Notes under the pieces: generated by a model | Databases searched by the model: none | The model's input: the letters and a program-made list of their open reading frames with translations, nothing else | Told to the model about the DNA's origin: nothing | Shown here: piece by piece, positions 52,612 through 61,445 of the stretch | How positions within the stretch are numbered: position 1 is the first letter of the stretch | Layout of the letters: each line of letters opens with the position of its first letter | Translations under genes and position numbers: made by a program | From: Halodesulfovibrio aestuarii DSM 17919 = ATCC 29578 | GTDB taxonomy: Bacteria > Desulfobacterota > Desulfovibrionia > Desulfovibrionales > Desulfovibrionaceae | Assembly: GCF_000384815.1 (NCBI RefSeq) | Contig: NZ_ARQF01000018.1 | Location: 124,001-188,000, forward strand | DNA: 64,000 nucleotides | Direction: 5' to 3'

Positions 52612-54498
52612 ATGTTGGATTCGATTCGGCAAAATTCCCAATCCTGGGGTGTTAAACTTGCCTTTGCTCTCATAGTAGTAGTTTTTGTGTTCTGGGGCGT
52701 TGGCTCTATGAATGGCCCTTCAAACTCTGCTTTGATAGCTACTGTAAACGATACTGCGATTATGATGCCTGAGTTCAAGCGAGCATATGAACTTCAGATG
52801 AATGCCATTAAAGCGCGTTTTCCCGGTATTGACGAATCTCAGTTTAAACAGCTGAAAATTGGTCAGCAGGTACTGCAGGGTCTTATTGCCCGCACTCTCC
52901 TGCTTCAGGAAGCAGAACGTCTTGGCATGACCGTGACTCCTGTTGAATTAAAAACAGAGATCGCATCTATTCCTTTGTTCCAGAATGCTCAGGGCAAGTT
53001 CGATCCTGAAGTGTACAAGCAGATGCTAGCTGCACAGGGAATGTCTGCCGGTAGCTTTGAACGTCAGTTCAAAGAAGACCTTTTAACCAAAAAAGTTCGT
53101 GAGAATGCTGTAATTTCTGCAAGCGTTTCTGACGACGAGGCTCACGAAGCATTCGTATACGCCAGTGAAAAACGTTCTATGGACTACATTTTGTACTCCG
53201 CAGTTGATTTCATGAAGAAAGCAACTGTAACTGATGACGAAATCAAAGCGTTTTACGATGCAAAAATTGGCCGTTATGCTGTACCTGCTCAGGTAGTAAT
53301 CAAGTACCTTGCAATTACTCCTGAAGGTCTTGCAAGCACCGTAACTGTTGATGAAGCCGCAGCTGAGGCATACTATGCTGATAACCAGAGCTCCTTCCGT
53401 AAAGAAGAACAAGCAGATGCCAGCCATATCCTTGTGGCACTTGATGAAAATGCGTCTGATAAAGAAGTAGCTGCTGCAACCAAAAAGATTGAAAAAGTGC
53501 TTAAGCTTGCCCGAAGTGGTAAAGACTTCGGTAAGCTTGCAAAGAAATACTCTGAAGGTCCTTCCGCCGCTACTGGTGGCGCACTCGGAACTTTCAGCCG
53601 CGGACAGATGGTTAAGCCGTTTGAAGACGCAGTATTCTCCATGAAAGAAGGTGAGATCTCTGAACCTATCCGCACTCGTTTCGGTCTGCATATTATCAAG
53701 CTGAACAAGCTTGAAAAAGCCCGTATCCCTGCCTTTGAAGAAGTTAAGGGTCAGATTATGACCAAACTTGCAAAAGATCAGGCTGCAGACAAAGTGACTA
53801 CCACTCTTGATGTTGTGATGGAGCAGATGCTTTCTGGTAAGTCTTTAGAAGACATTGCTAAAGAGCAGAAACTTACTCTCATGACTTCTCCTGAGTTTTC
53901 ACGTGAACAGGCTCCTGTCGCTGTGGGCGTTACCAAGGAAGCAGCTGAAGAGTTGTTCTCCGTTCCTGCAGGCACAGCTGTAGATACTCCGCTTGAAGCA
54001 AACGACGGCTATGTTGTTGCTCGAGTTGAAAAATCTAAGCCGGAATCAAGCATGCCGCTTGAACAGGTTTCTGCATCCATTAAAGAGCAGCTTGTGGCGG
54101 ACAAGTCCGTAGAGCTTGCTTTTGAGGCTGCAAAAGGTGCTTCCACAAACGTACTCGCTGGCAACATTGATGGCCAGCCAAAAGTACAGACTTCTCCGCT
54201 TGTTGAGCGTAAGGGCTTTATCCCGGGCGTTGGTTCCGCTGAAGATGTTGTGAAAGCAGTGTTTGATGCTGACGGTAACAAGTGGATGGGACCTTACAAA
54301 ACTCCTTCAGGTGCTGTATTTGTTCGTTTGAATAAAGTTGACCAGCCATCCGATGAAGTGTGGCAGGCAGCAAAAGAAGAAGTTCATAAAACTCTTCTTG
54401 CGCGCAAAAAGCAGCAGATGGAACAGAGCTTTATAAAGTCTCTTGCTGACAAGGCAGAGATTGTTATCAAGAACAACGAACTTCTTGATAAGCTGTAG
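52612..54498 (+). CDS. ppiD: PpiD-type membrane foldase (SurA_N/PpiC)
   Basis: 628 residues. One membrane helix (about 14-33, ending WGVGSMNG) anchors a periplasmic body: a SurA_N_3 helical domain (about 35-240, with VNDTAIMMPEFKRAYELQM) and a PpiC rotamase domain (about 255-360; ADASHILVALDE and GPSAATGGALGTFSRGQMV), then a long C-terminal region. PpiD assists folding of exported proteins at the Sec exit. AAAGGA lies 10 nt before the ATG. Confidence 0.88.
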   Translation: MLDSIRQNSQSWGVKLAFALIVVVFVFWGVGSMNGPSNSALIATVNDTAIMMPEFKRAYELQMNAIKARFPGIDESQFKQLKIGQQVLQGLIARTLLLQEAERLGMTVTPVELKTEIASIPLFQNAQGKFDPEVYKQMLAAQGMSAGSFERQFKEDLLTKKVRENAVISASVSDDEAHEAFVYASEKRSMDYILYSAVDFMKKATVTDDEIKAFYDAKIGRYAVPAQVVIKYLAITPEGLASTVTVDEAAAEAYYADNQSSFRKEEQADASHILVALDENASDKEVAAATKKIEKVLKLARSGKDFGKLAKKYSEGPSAATGGALGTFSRGQMVKPFEDAVFSMKEGEISEPIRTRFGLHIIKLNKLEKARIPAFEEVKGQIMTKLAKDQAADKVTTTLDVVMEQMLSGKSLEDIAKEQKLTLMTSPEFSREQAPVAVGVTKEAAEELFSVPAGTAVDTPLEANDGYVVARVEKSKPESSMPLEQVSASIKEQLVADKSVELAFEAAKGASTNVLAGNIDGQPKVQTSPLVERKGFIPGVGSAEDVVKAVFDADGNKWMGPYKTPSGAVFVRLNKVDQPSDEVWQAAKEEVHKTLLARKKQQMEQSFIKSLADKAEIVIKNNELLDKL

Positions 54499-54523
54499 TC
54501 CAGATTTGCCATACGACCAATTA

Positions 54524-54551
54524 AGGCCCCTCACAATGAGGGGCTTTTTTG
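54524..54551 (+). terminator. Terminator of ppiD
   Basis: GCCCCTCA (54526-54533) with TGAGGGGC (54537-54544), loop of three, then TTTTTT. Confidence 0.88.
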
Positions 54552-54614
54552 TGTTTGAATTCCAAACTGGAAGTTTTGTGTGCTCGTGTGCTAGTATCAG
54601 CCAAAGGAGCAGCA

Positions 54615-54863
54615 ATGAAACGAACTACGTATTTTGTCCGCTCATATGGCGGGAAATGGAAGGTGAAGAGGGAGGGGGCTGACCGGGAATATTGTGTGTG
54701 TGACACAAAATATGAAGGTATCCGCATTGCTCGGAAGCTGGCTCATGAGGTTGCTCCAGCGCAGATTATTATTGAAAATGATGACGGAACATTTCAGCAG
54801 GAATGGACACATAAAGATTGTTCCGTCCTGTTTGAAAAAAGAGGACAGCAACGCGGGAAGTAG
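54615..54863 (+). CDS. DUF2188 protein
   Basis: 82 residues, DUF2188: TYFVRSYGGKWKVKREGA, the IRIARKLAHEVAPAQIIIEN helix-strand pair and an NDDGTFQQEW end match the family plan (K-W-x-V-K, then A-x-E-L-A). The function is unknown. ATG 54615 has AAAGGAG at good spacing; a longer frame to 54549 overlaps the ppiD terminator and is rejected. Confidence 0.75.
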   Translation: MKRTTYFVRSYGGKWKVKREGADREYCVCDTKYEGIRIARKLAHEVAPAQIIIENDDGTFQQEWTHKDCSVLFEKRGQQRGK

Positions 54864-55090
54864 TTGACGGATAGAAGAGTATATATTGTTGCGCTCTAAA
54901 TGTTGGCAGTGCTACTGTATGAAGTCAGCAGGTGATATTATAAAGGTAAATGCATCAATAACGGGTATGGTGATAATACGCATAAACTCTTGAGCAGGAA
55001 CGATCAGGTACTTAAGTTCGCCTATATTGCAGAGATTCTTACTGGTGATGGTGCTGTTTTTGAGTAACACCATGCTTTGAGGAGGTGTGT

Positions 55091-55300
55091 ATGGTTGCAT
55101 ATGTCGTTCATACAAAGATGATGGCTAGTGGAGATCACGAAGTCCATGTGGAGGGGTGTGAATGGTGTCCTCCAGACGAACAGCTCTGTAAAGTGGGTGA
55201 GTTTGATTCTTCGGAACAAGCCTTTGAGGCTGCAAAAAAAATGTATCCGGAGGCCAATGGATGTCACCTTTGCCTTCCTGAGCATTATGACCTGTCATAA
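55091..55300 (+). CDS. Small cysteine-pair protein
   Basis: 69 residues from ATG 55091 (GAGGAGG upstream). Two CxxC pairs, GCEWCPPDEQLC and GCHLCLPEHY, and two histidines suggest a zinc-binding fold. I do not know the family. It follows the DUF2188 gene in the same direction after a 227-base gap. Confidence 0.65.
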   Translation: MVAYVVHTKMMASGDHEVHVEGCEWCPPDEQLCKVGEFDSSEQAFEAAKKMYPEANGCHLCLPEHYDLS

Positions 55301-55306
55301 AATTTT

Positions 55307-55344
55307 AAAAGCTCCCCTTGCTGGCCGTTGCAAGGAGAGCTTTT
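55307..55344. terminator. Bidirectional terminator
   Basis: AAAAGCTCCCCTTGC (55307-55321) with GCAAGGAGAGCTTTT (55330-55344), one mismatch; convergent genes lie on both sides. Confidence 0.8.
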
Positions 55345-55347
55345 ATG

Positions 55348-56460
55348 TTAGTTGTCATAATCCGGCTTAAATTTTTTTATGAACTTGGAATCAATGTAGT
55401 CCTTAATGGCAAAGGCTCGGTGTCCGTTAAAGCTTATGCCAAACTTGTGCAGTACACCTGTGTTACCGCCTGTGTTGTAAATCAGGAGGTAGGAGCCACC
55501 CGGTTTGAATTCATGCAACGGTTCATTATTTAACCGTGCCATAACGTTATCGTTGAGTACTTGATTTTGGCGTACAGCATAGACTCCGACTTTATCCAGC
55601 GGCTGCGGGTCGAACCATATGCAGTCTCCGCCACCAAAGATATTATCGTACTTAGGGCTCTGCAGGTATTTGTTCACAAGCAGACCTCCATCTTTGCCAT
55701 AGGGGAGACCGGAATGTTCAAAAATAGGACGCGGACGAACGCCCATCGCAATAAATATGATGTCGTCGCTGTATGATGTTCCATCAGCAAGTGTAATTTT
55801 ACCAGTAGAAACCTGAGAAACATATTCACCGCCAATGAATTGAATATCGTGTTTCTCAAGAATTTTTTTGGTCAAATTGCGTACCCTATCGGGAGCCCGT
55901 TTCATAAAACTCTTACCATAGTACAGATGAACCGTGGCATTGGCACCGGCCTCTTGTGCAGCTGCCCATGCATTTCCTGCAACTTCAACTCCGGCAGGGC
56001 CACCGCCTACAACTCCTATACTGAGGGAGTCTTTTTTTGCTAACTCAAAAATACGCTCTCGGCCTTCAAATAACCGCTCAATGGGCTTTACTGTATATAT
56101 GTCTTTAGAGTCAGGCGCTACAATGTCATCAACAATAGAGCTTCCAGTGTTGAACGAGGCGACATCGTATGCGACCTCTTTGCCGGACTTTAATTTGATG
56201 AGTTTTTTTTCAGGGTCAACTCCGACACATTCGTCTAGGTGGAACGTGGCCCCCTGTTCTTCACACATGCGCTGTACTGGAAAGCTGATCTCACTTGGAG
56301 AATACGTGCCACCTAACATCCCCGGGCCCATTCCTGAATAATAATGTCTTTTCCCCGGGCCGATTACGTCGACAGAATGGCCCTGATCTATCAGATCTTT
56401 TATATTGGTCATGAGAGTCATGTGGGCGTGTCCTGCGCCTACGAGTGCGAGTTTTGCCAT
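55348..56460 (-). CDS. FAD/NAD(P)-binding oxidoreductase
   Basis: 370 residues from ATG 56460 (AAGGAG 6 nt upstream; a TTG codon at 56466 is rejected). The N-terminal FAD fold ALVGAGHAHMTLM, the internal NAD fold IGVVGGGPAGVEVAG and the FAD-ribityl motif NIFGGGDC are clear. This is the NDH-2/sulfide:quinone-reductase superfamily (COG1252). The two cysteines typical of sulfide:quinone reductase are not obvious, so an NADH or polysulfide role is left open. It starts 12 bases after the rhodanese-rubrerythrin gene and is cotranscribed. Confidence 0.82.
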   Translation of the reverse strand: MAKLALVGAGHAHMTLMTNIKDLIDQGHSVDVIGPGKRHYYSGMGPGMLGGTYSPSEISFPVQRMCEEQGATFHLDECVGVDPEKKLIKLKSGKEVAYDVASFNTGSSIVDDIVAPDSKDIYTVKPIERLFEGRERIFELAKKDSLSIGVVGGGPAGVEVAGNAWAAAQEAGANATVHLYYGKSFMKRAPDRVRNLTKKILEKHDIQFIGGEYVSQVSTGKITLADGTSYSDDIIFIAMGVRPRPIFEHSGLPYGKDGGLLVNKYLQSPKYDNIFGGGDCIWFDPQPLDKVGVYAVRQNQVLNDNVMARLNNEPLHEFKPGGSYLLIYNTGGNTGVLHKFGISFNGHRAFAIKDYIDSKFIKKFKPDYDN

Positions 56461-56472
56461 GATCAACTCCTT

Positions 56473-57300
56473 TTATTCTTTCGAAACATATATCGAGTCC
56501 ATAACATCAGCCAGACGGTTGAGATGGGATTTTTCTTCAGAAGAAAGTAGTAATAACTCTTTCTTTATTGCTGCATTCGGAGCCTTATCAGATGCCCGCA
56601 GGTACAGATCCATAGCCTGACATTCAATAGACATGGCAAAAATTAAAATATCATGCGGAGTTTCCATGTCTGCGCCGAGCCGAGACATGTATTCAGCCGT
56701 GGTGAGACCACCTTCAAGTGTTTCTGATGCGTTAAGATTCTTGGGGAAAACTTTTCCCGTAAATTCAGCATACTGAGAAGCTATATTTGTTTCATGTTCT
56801 TTTTCAATATTGGCAAGGCTCAAGAAGAGAGACGCTGCCTGTTTATTTGTGACATGATTGGCCATCTCTGTGTAAAATTCGTTAAGGGCAAGTTCCATAG
56901 TGTAAGCAACGAGAAGAATCTCCTCAAGTGACTCAAGTCCGGTAAACAATTGTAAGCCTTGGTCGTATTGCCCGGTGCTCTCCCAGCCTTTCCAACTTTT
57001 TAATCCACCAGTAATATTGTAGACGTTTTGGAATTTTTGACCAGAAAGTAACTGAGCCGCCACACGGCTGCGTCCGCCGATTGCGCAATATACCAGAACT
57101 GGTTTTTCTTTATCCAGTTCGCATAGTTGATCCAACAAGTTACCAAGAGGGATAAGTTTTGCTCCTGGAATATGACCATCACTATATTCGACGGGCTGAC
57201 GGACATCGATGAGCTGAATAGAGCTATCACTGTTAAGCATAGCGAGAGCTTTTTGGGGTGCTACTGACTGGACAGGGGTAAGAAACTGTTTCCAATGCAT
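56473..57300 (-). CDS. Rhodanese-rubrerythrin-like fusion
   Basis: 275 residues from ATG 57300 (GGGAGAG upstream; the frame runs to 57333). A rhodanese domain (about 10-110) has the active loop YCAIGGRSR with Cys72. A ferritin-like di-iron domain follows (about 125-270), with Glu/His helices YTMELALNEFYTEM, NIEKEHE, SIECQAMDLYLRA and SSEEKSHL. No rubredoxin domain is attached. Fusion suggests handling of sulfane sulfur together with peroxide or iron, which is inference. It shares a transcript with the FAD oxidoreductase. Confidence 0.85.
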   Translation of the reverse strand: MHWKQFLTPVQSVAPQKALAMLNSDSSIQLIDVRQPVEYSDGHIPGAKLIPLGNLLDQLCELDKEKPVLVYCAIGGRSRVAAQLLSGQKFQNVYNITGGLKSWKGWESTGQYDQGLQLFTGLESLEEILLVAYTMELALNEFYTEMANHVTNKQAASLFLSLANIEKEHETNIASQYAEFTGKVFPKNLNASETLEGGLTTAEYMSRLGADMETPHDILIFAMSIECQAMDLYLRASDKAPNAAIKKELLLLSSEEKSHLNRLADVMDSIYVSKE

Positions 57301-57392
57301 AAACTCTCCCTTGATCTTACACAGCTGTAACACGTAACAACAAATAGTTTCAATAAGTTAAATTAAAGAAAGATTGTACGAAAGGGCACGAG

Positions 57393-57416
57393 AAAAAGCC
57401 CCCGTGTGGAGGCTTT
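57393..57416 (-). terminator. Terminator of the peroxiredoxin gene
   Basis: AAAGCC (57395-57400) with GGCTTT (57411-57416), 10-base loop, with an A-run on the plus strand; it ends 5 bases after the minus-strand stop. Confidence 0.7.
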
Positions 57417-57421
57417 CGAGG

Positions 57422-58072
57422 CTATTTATTGTTTTTGAGTTCCTTATGGCAGAACCACCAGTCGTATCCTTCATGAGTGTCCAAACGAACTTTAGCGTCG
57501 TTAACGGTTTGTGCTGGCGGAATAATGACGCGGTCACCAATGAGTTCATTTTTGGGCCAATTAGCCGGAATGGCAACTTTGTTTTTATCAGAAGTTTGCA
57601 GCGCGCGCACAGTGCGGAGTATTTCACTAATATTACGGCCAATTTCTTGTGGATAGTAGAAAATGGTGCGGACGATGCCGTTCGGGTCAATGAAGAATAC
57701 TGCACGAACCGTGTTTGTACCTTTACCGGGATGGATCATGCCAAGCTTTTCTGCCACGTCGCCATAATCTGCAATTACAGGAAATGTGATTTCTACTCCG
57801 GTCTGTTCTTTAATCCACTCTATCCATTTAATATGCGCAAAAATTTGATCCATAGAAATGCCGACTAATTTGCAACCAAGCGCATCGAACTCTTTAATAC
57901 GCTTTTGAAAGCCGACAAATTCTGTGGTACAAACAGGTGTAAAATCAGCTGGATGACTGAAAAGAATAAACCAGTTTCCTTTCATTGCATCAGGAATAGT
58001 CATTGTGCCGTGCGTCGTTTTCACAGTTAGCTGCGGAAGCGGGTCGCCTAGCAATGGGAATAGGGTTGTCAT
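57422..58072 (-). CDS. Peroxiredoxin, Prx6 type
   Basis: 216 residues. The peroxidatic Cys48 lies in [13 protein letters not shown]. The C-terminal extension with the DWWFCHKEL motif (Cys208) is typical of archaeal-type Prx6 relatives, where it can act as resolving cysteine. AGGAGG lies 7 nt before the ATG. It reduces peroxides, probably with a thioredoxin or the neighbouring redox proteins as donor. It is divergent from the GGDEF-type gene at 58239. Confidence 0.9.
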   Translation of the reverse strand: MTTLFPLLGDPLPQLTVKTTHGTMTIPDAMKGNWFILFSHPADFTPVCTTEFVGFQKRIKEFDALGCKLVGISMDQIFAHIKWIEWIKEQTGVEITFPVIADYGDVAEKLGMIHPGKGTNTVRAVFFIDPNGIVRTIFYYPQEIGRNISEILRTVRALQTSDKNKVAIPANWPKNELIGDRVIIPPAQTVNDAKVRLDTHEGYDWWFCHKELKNNK

Positions 58073-58238
58073 GGCAACCTCCTGTAATGTTAGTAATATT
58101 ATTTCTTACAGTAGTGTATAGTATAGCAATTAATTCTCGACAAAAAAAAGTAGCAACTTCATTTTTAATATTATTTTGTTGAAATTGTGTGTAACAAAGC
58201 ACCATAATGACATAAATTTTACGAACGGGGTTTGATTT

Positions 58239-59135
58239 ATGAATCTGTCTAAAGATGTCTTGTTCTTCGCTGAGCAGCTTTCCAATGGAGTTATGATTTT
58301 TTCTCCTGAATGCGAGATTCTGTACACAAATCCGATAGCGAAAAACATGTGGGACCATGAATCCCATAGTGTCATGGAAGGTTTTGCAACTGGTTTCGGT
58401 GAGAAAACAATTTCTCAGTACGAGCATCCAGTAATGCAGGCAATTCAGTCAAACCGCTCGGTTTCACAAACTCTTCTTAGACAGAGGGGAGCCGAAAAAA
58501 GTATTCCGCAATGGGTGAAAATGACAGCAAGTCCTATTCAGGATGCAGGGCAGTTGAAGTATGTTGTCCTTTCTCTTGAGGACGTGACACAGAGTAAGCA
58601 TGTGTCAGATATTTTAACCTCCCGTTCGTATATGCTTGATCAACTTGATGTTGTTGACTCTATTACGGGATTATATAATTCGAGCTATGTTCCCGTATTA
58701 TTGGAAAGAACTGTGTCTGATGTGATTGAAAAAAAGACGTCACTTAGTGTCTGTGTTTTCGATATTGACCATTTTACCCGTTTAAATGAAGCGCAGGGTA
58801 GGCGTTGCGGGGATGATGTGTTGCGGTATCTGACAGCGTTGCTGGGGCAGCATATGCGTGAAGGTGATGTAATGGCGCGAACTGGTGGCGGGGAATTTTT
58901 AGTGTTGTTACCTTCGTGTGAGGCCAAGGAAGCGCTTGAACGGATGGAAACTTTTGGAACGCAATTGCGTAGCGCAGCTCTGCCGTGTTCAGTAAGACCT
59001 ATTACGGTAAGTGGTGGTATTGCAGAAATGGCAGAAGATGAGAAAGGTGTACAGCTTGTAGAGCGTGCAGATAGTTTACTGTATCTAGCAAAACTGGATG
59101 GACGTGATAAGTTTCTTACGGAGGATGTTGTATAG
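58239..59135 (+). CDS. PAS-GGDEF protein with GGGEF active site
   Basis: 298 residues, soluble. A PAS domain (about 5-120) precedes a GGDEF-fold domain (135-295) with DSITGLYN, FDIDHFTRLNE and the signature position reading RTGGGEF (216-220). The third residue, Asp or Glu in active cyclases, is Gly, so metal binding and catalysis are probably lost or weak. The RxxD I-site (R208-D211) is kept five residues before it, so the protein could act as a c-di-GMP receptor. It is a single gene ahead of a terminator. Confidence 0.88.
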   Translation: MNLSKDVLFFAEQLSNGVMIFSPECEILYTNPIAKNMWDHESHSVMEGFATGFGEKTISQYEHPVMQAIQSNRSVSQTLLRQRGAEKSIPQWVKMTASPIQDAGQLKYVVLSLEDVTQSKHVSDILTSRSYMLDQLDVVDSITGLYNSSYVPVLLERTVSDVIEKKTSLSVCVFDIDHFTRLNEAQGRRCGDDVLRYLTALLGQHMREGDVMARTGGGEFLVLLPSCEAKEALERMETFGTQLRSAALPCSVRPITVSGGIAEMAEDEKGVQLVERADSLLYLAKLDGRDKFLTEDVV

Positions 59136-59200
59136 CTGTCTGCATTCATAATGAGTTCTTAAAAAGTAACTGGTCTAGATTTATTTTGATGTTGAGTTGC

Positions 59201-59228
59201 GCCGCGCCCTTTGGGTGCGGCGTTTTTT
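59201..59228 (+). terminator. Terminator
   Basis: GCCGCGCCC (59201-59209) with GGGTGCGGC (59213-59221), one wobble, then six Ts. Confidence 0.85.
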
Positions 59229-59359
59229 GTTATCTACCCCCCCATATGCGGTACGCTGGCGTTAGATCATCGCAATATACCGCCCTCACCCCTGCCACGT
59301 CGTTTCGTGAGTAAAACACAAGGTATTTGTTCTCTGTTTGTTATTTGTAAGGAGAGAAC

Positions 59360-60886
59360 ATGGAATTTGCGAATCGGCATCAAGCAGCAGCTTGCTATAC
59401 AGAATTATTTCGTACCGCCCGTAAAGAATCGGAAAGTGCAGCCATTCGATTGATGGCTGAATTAGGTCGAAGAGATTTATTTTTTTTGCTTACAAAAATA
59501 ATGGGACGAAAAGATATGGATCAGGACTGGCATTTTGACCGGTGTCAGGAGGTGCAACGATATCCAGATGGGATGTTGGATTTATGGGCACGGGAGCATT
59601 ATAAATCGACGATTATTACCTTTGGTCTCACTATTCAGAATATTCTGGTGAATCCGGAAGTTACTGTCGGAATTTTTTCACATACCCGTCCTATTGCAAA
59701 AGGTTTTCTTGTCCAGATTAAGCATGAATTTGAGCAGAACGAAGTGCTCAAACGGTGTTATCCAGAAATATTGTGGGAGTCACCTAAGCGTGAATCACCT
59801 CGATGGTCTGTAGATAACGGAATTGTAGTGCGCAGAAAAAAGAATCCGAAAGAAGCAACCGTTGAGGCATGGGGGCTTGTGGATGGGCAACCGACCGGAA
59901 AGCATTTTGAAATTCTTGTGTATGACGACGTTGTCACTCGTGATTCTGTTTCAACTCCGGAAATGATCAGTAAGGTAACAGAATGCTGGGCTCTGTCCCT
60001 GAATCTGGGAATGCATGGTGGAAAACAAAGATACGTCGGAACTCGTTACCATTTTAATGACACATACACGACAATTATCAGGCGTCAGGCCGCAAGGCCC
60101 CGTATTCATACCGCTACAGACAATGGAAAGGCAGACGGTGCGCCAGTGTTTCTTGCACCGGAAGAACTGGAAAAGAAACGCAGACAGATGGGGCCGTATG
60201 TTTTTGGCTGTCAGATGTTGCAAGACCCGAAGGCGGACAGTGTGCAGGGATTTAAGGAAGAATGGTTACGGTATTGGCAACCTGAAGACCCAGCTCATTG
60301 GCAAGGTATGAACAGATACATTGTGATTGACCCAGCAGGGGGAAAAAAGCTGGGGAGCGATTATACTGTGATGCTGGTCATAGGTTTAGCAGAGGATGGA
60401 AATTACTATCTTATTGGCGGGGTGCGGGACCGGATGAACCTGACTGAACGCGCTGCCTGTCTTTTTTCTTTACATCGGCAGTATCGTCCTCTGGCCGTGG
60501 GATATGAGCGGTATGGTATGCAGGCGGATATCGAACATCTGCGATTCGAAATGCAAAATAGGAACTACAGGTTTGATGTGGTGGAATTGGGTGGTGCGGT
60601 TCCAAAAAAAGACAGAATAGGGAAGCTGGTTCCACTGTTTGAACAGAGAAGAATGTATCTGCCTGTACGCTCGCCATTCAGAGATCAAGAAGGCGTATGG
60701 CGAGACTTGTCTAAAGAGTTTATTGCTGAGGAATATCTGGCATTTCCAGTAAGTACTCATGATGACATGCTGGACTGTATGGCTCGAATTTTAGAGCCGG
60801 TACTTGGGACAGAGTTTCCTTCACCGTTGGATATGAGTTTTGGGCATACTGACTTGGGAAATATGGAGTATGATATTTATGCCTAA
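59360..60886 (+). CDS. Phage-type terminase large subunit, orphan
   Basis: 508 residues, complete. The ATPase part has AREHYKSTII as the Walker A-like loop (about 76-85), FEILVYDDVVT as Walker B and the RYVGTRYHFNDTYTTI coupling segment. The C-terminal RNase H-like nuclease shows YIVIDPAGGKKLGSDYT, then VGYERYGMQADI and the THDDMLDCMARIL acidic cluster, all needed residues being present. Terminases package DNA into procapsids. GGAGAG lies 5 nt before the ATG. No portal, capsid or tail gene follows; only one overlapping gene does. The small subunit at 13766 could be its partner. Confidence 0.85.
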   Translation: MEFANRHQAAACYTELFRTARKESESAAIRLMAELGRRDLFFLLTKIMGRKDMDQDWHFDRCQEVQRYPDGMLDLWAREHYKSTIITFGLTIQNILVNPEVTVGIFSHTRPIAKGFLVQIKHEFEQNEVLKRCYPEILWESPKRESPRWSVDNGIVVRRKKNPKEATVEAWGLVDGQPTGKHFEILVYDDVVTRDSVSTPEMISKVTECWALSLNLGMHGGKQRYVGTRYHFNDTYTTIIRRQAARPRIHTATDNGKADGAPVFLAPEELEKKRRQMGPYVFGCQMLQDPKADSVQGFKEEWLRYWQPEDPAHWQGMNRYIVIDPAGGKKLGSDYTVMLVIGLAEDGNYYLIGGVRDRMNLTERAACLFSLHRQYRPLAVGYERYGMQADIEHLRFEMQNRNYRFDVVELGGAVPKKDRIGKLVPLFEQRRMYLPVRSPFRDQEGVWRDLSKEFIAEEYLAFPVSTHDDMLDCMARILEPVLGTEFPSPLDMSFGHTDLGNMEYDIYA

Positions 60887-61445
60887 TGTTTCTAGTGTAT
60901 TATCATGTAAGTATGAAATTAGAGCCCATATTCCACACCACACGAGTTGTTTAACCGAACAGGAACTTGAAACTATTTGGCAAACGCTCTGTAAGGAAGG
61001 GAAAAAAGAGATAGTATTTTACGATGGTGAGATTAATAAAAAATCAGATTTTATCCAGTTTATGCAGGATGATATGAACTATGTGTATGCTGCATATGAA
61101 GGGGGAGAATTGCTGGCTTTGGTGTGGTTAAATAACTTTCTCGGGCGCTGCGGAATGATCCATTTTACAATGTTTTACAATTCTAAGGGTAAAGAATACG
61201 ATATTGCATCGTTTTTATTGAATTTTTTATTGTTTTCAAAGAGTGAAGGAAAATTTTGCTTTGATGCCCTCTATGGCCTTACCCCTCGCGTGTATCGGCA
61301 TGCTTTACACTTTATTGAAAAGTTGGGGTTTCGATTAGTGACAGAGATGCCTTCGTCAGTTTTTTTTCAAAAAAAAAAGAAAAAGTGCCTTAAAAGTGCA
61401 GTTTTTTCTATTGTACGACGCGAGTATCTTAAGATGTTGAAATAG
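60879..61445 (+). CDS. GNAT-like protein coupled to the terminase large subunit
   Basis: 188 residues from ATG 60879 (GGAG about 10 nt upstream; the frame opens at 60840 inside the terminase gene). The pattern YVYAAYEGGELLALVWL, GMIHFTMF and the YRHALHFIEKLGFRL end is that of GNAT acetyltransferases often found near phage structural genes. It overlaps the terminase end by 8 bases, so it is cotranslated. The 3' part has homopolymer runs (T8 then A10 at 61360-61378) encoding FFQKKKKK, a possible slippage site. Substrate unknown. Confidence 0.6.
   Translation: MPNVSSVLSCKYEIRAHIPHHTSCLTEQELETIWQTLCKEGKKEIVFYDGEINKKSDFIQFMQDDMNYVYAAYEGGELLALVWLNNFLGRCGMIHFTMFYNSKGKEYDIASFLLNFLLFSKSEGKFCFDALYGLTPRVYRHALHFIEKLGFRLVTEMPSSVFFQKKKKKCLKSAVFSIVRREYLKMLK

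Noticed and set aside
58073-58110. TAATATTA near the peroxiredoxin start as a PerR-type box
   Set aside because: Only the 8-base core matches; the full 7-1-7 repeat is absent, so it is not reported as a regulator site.
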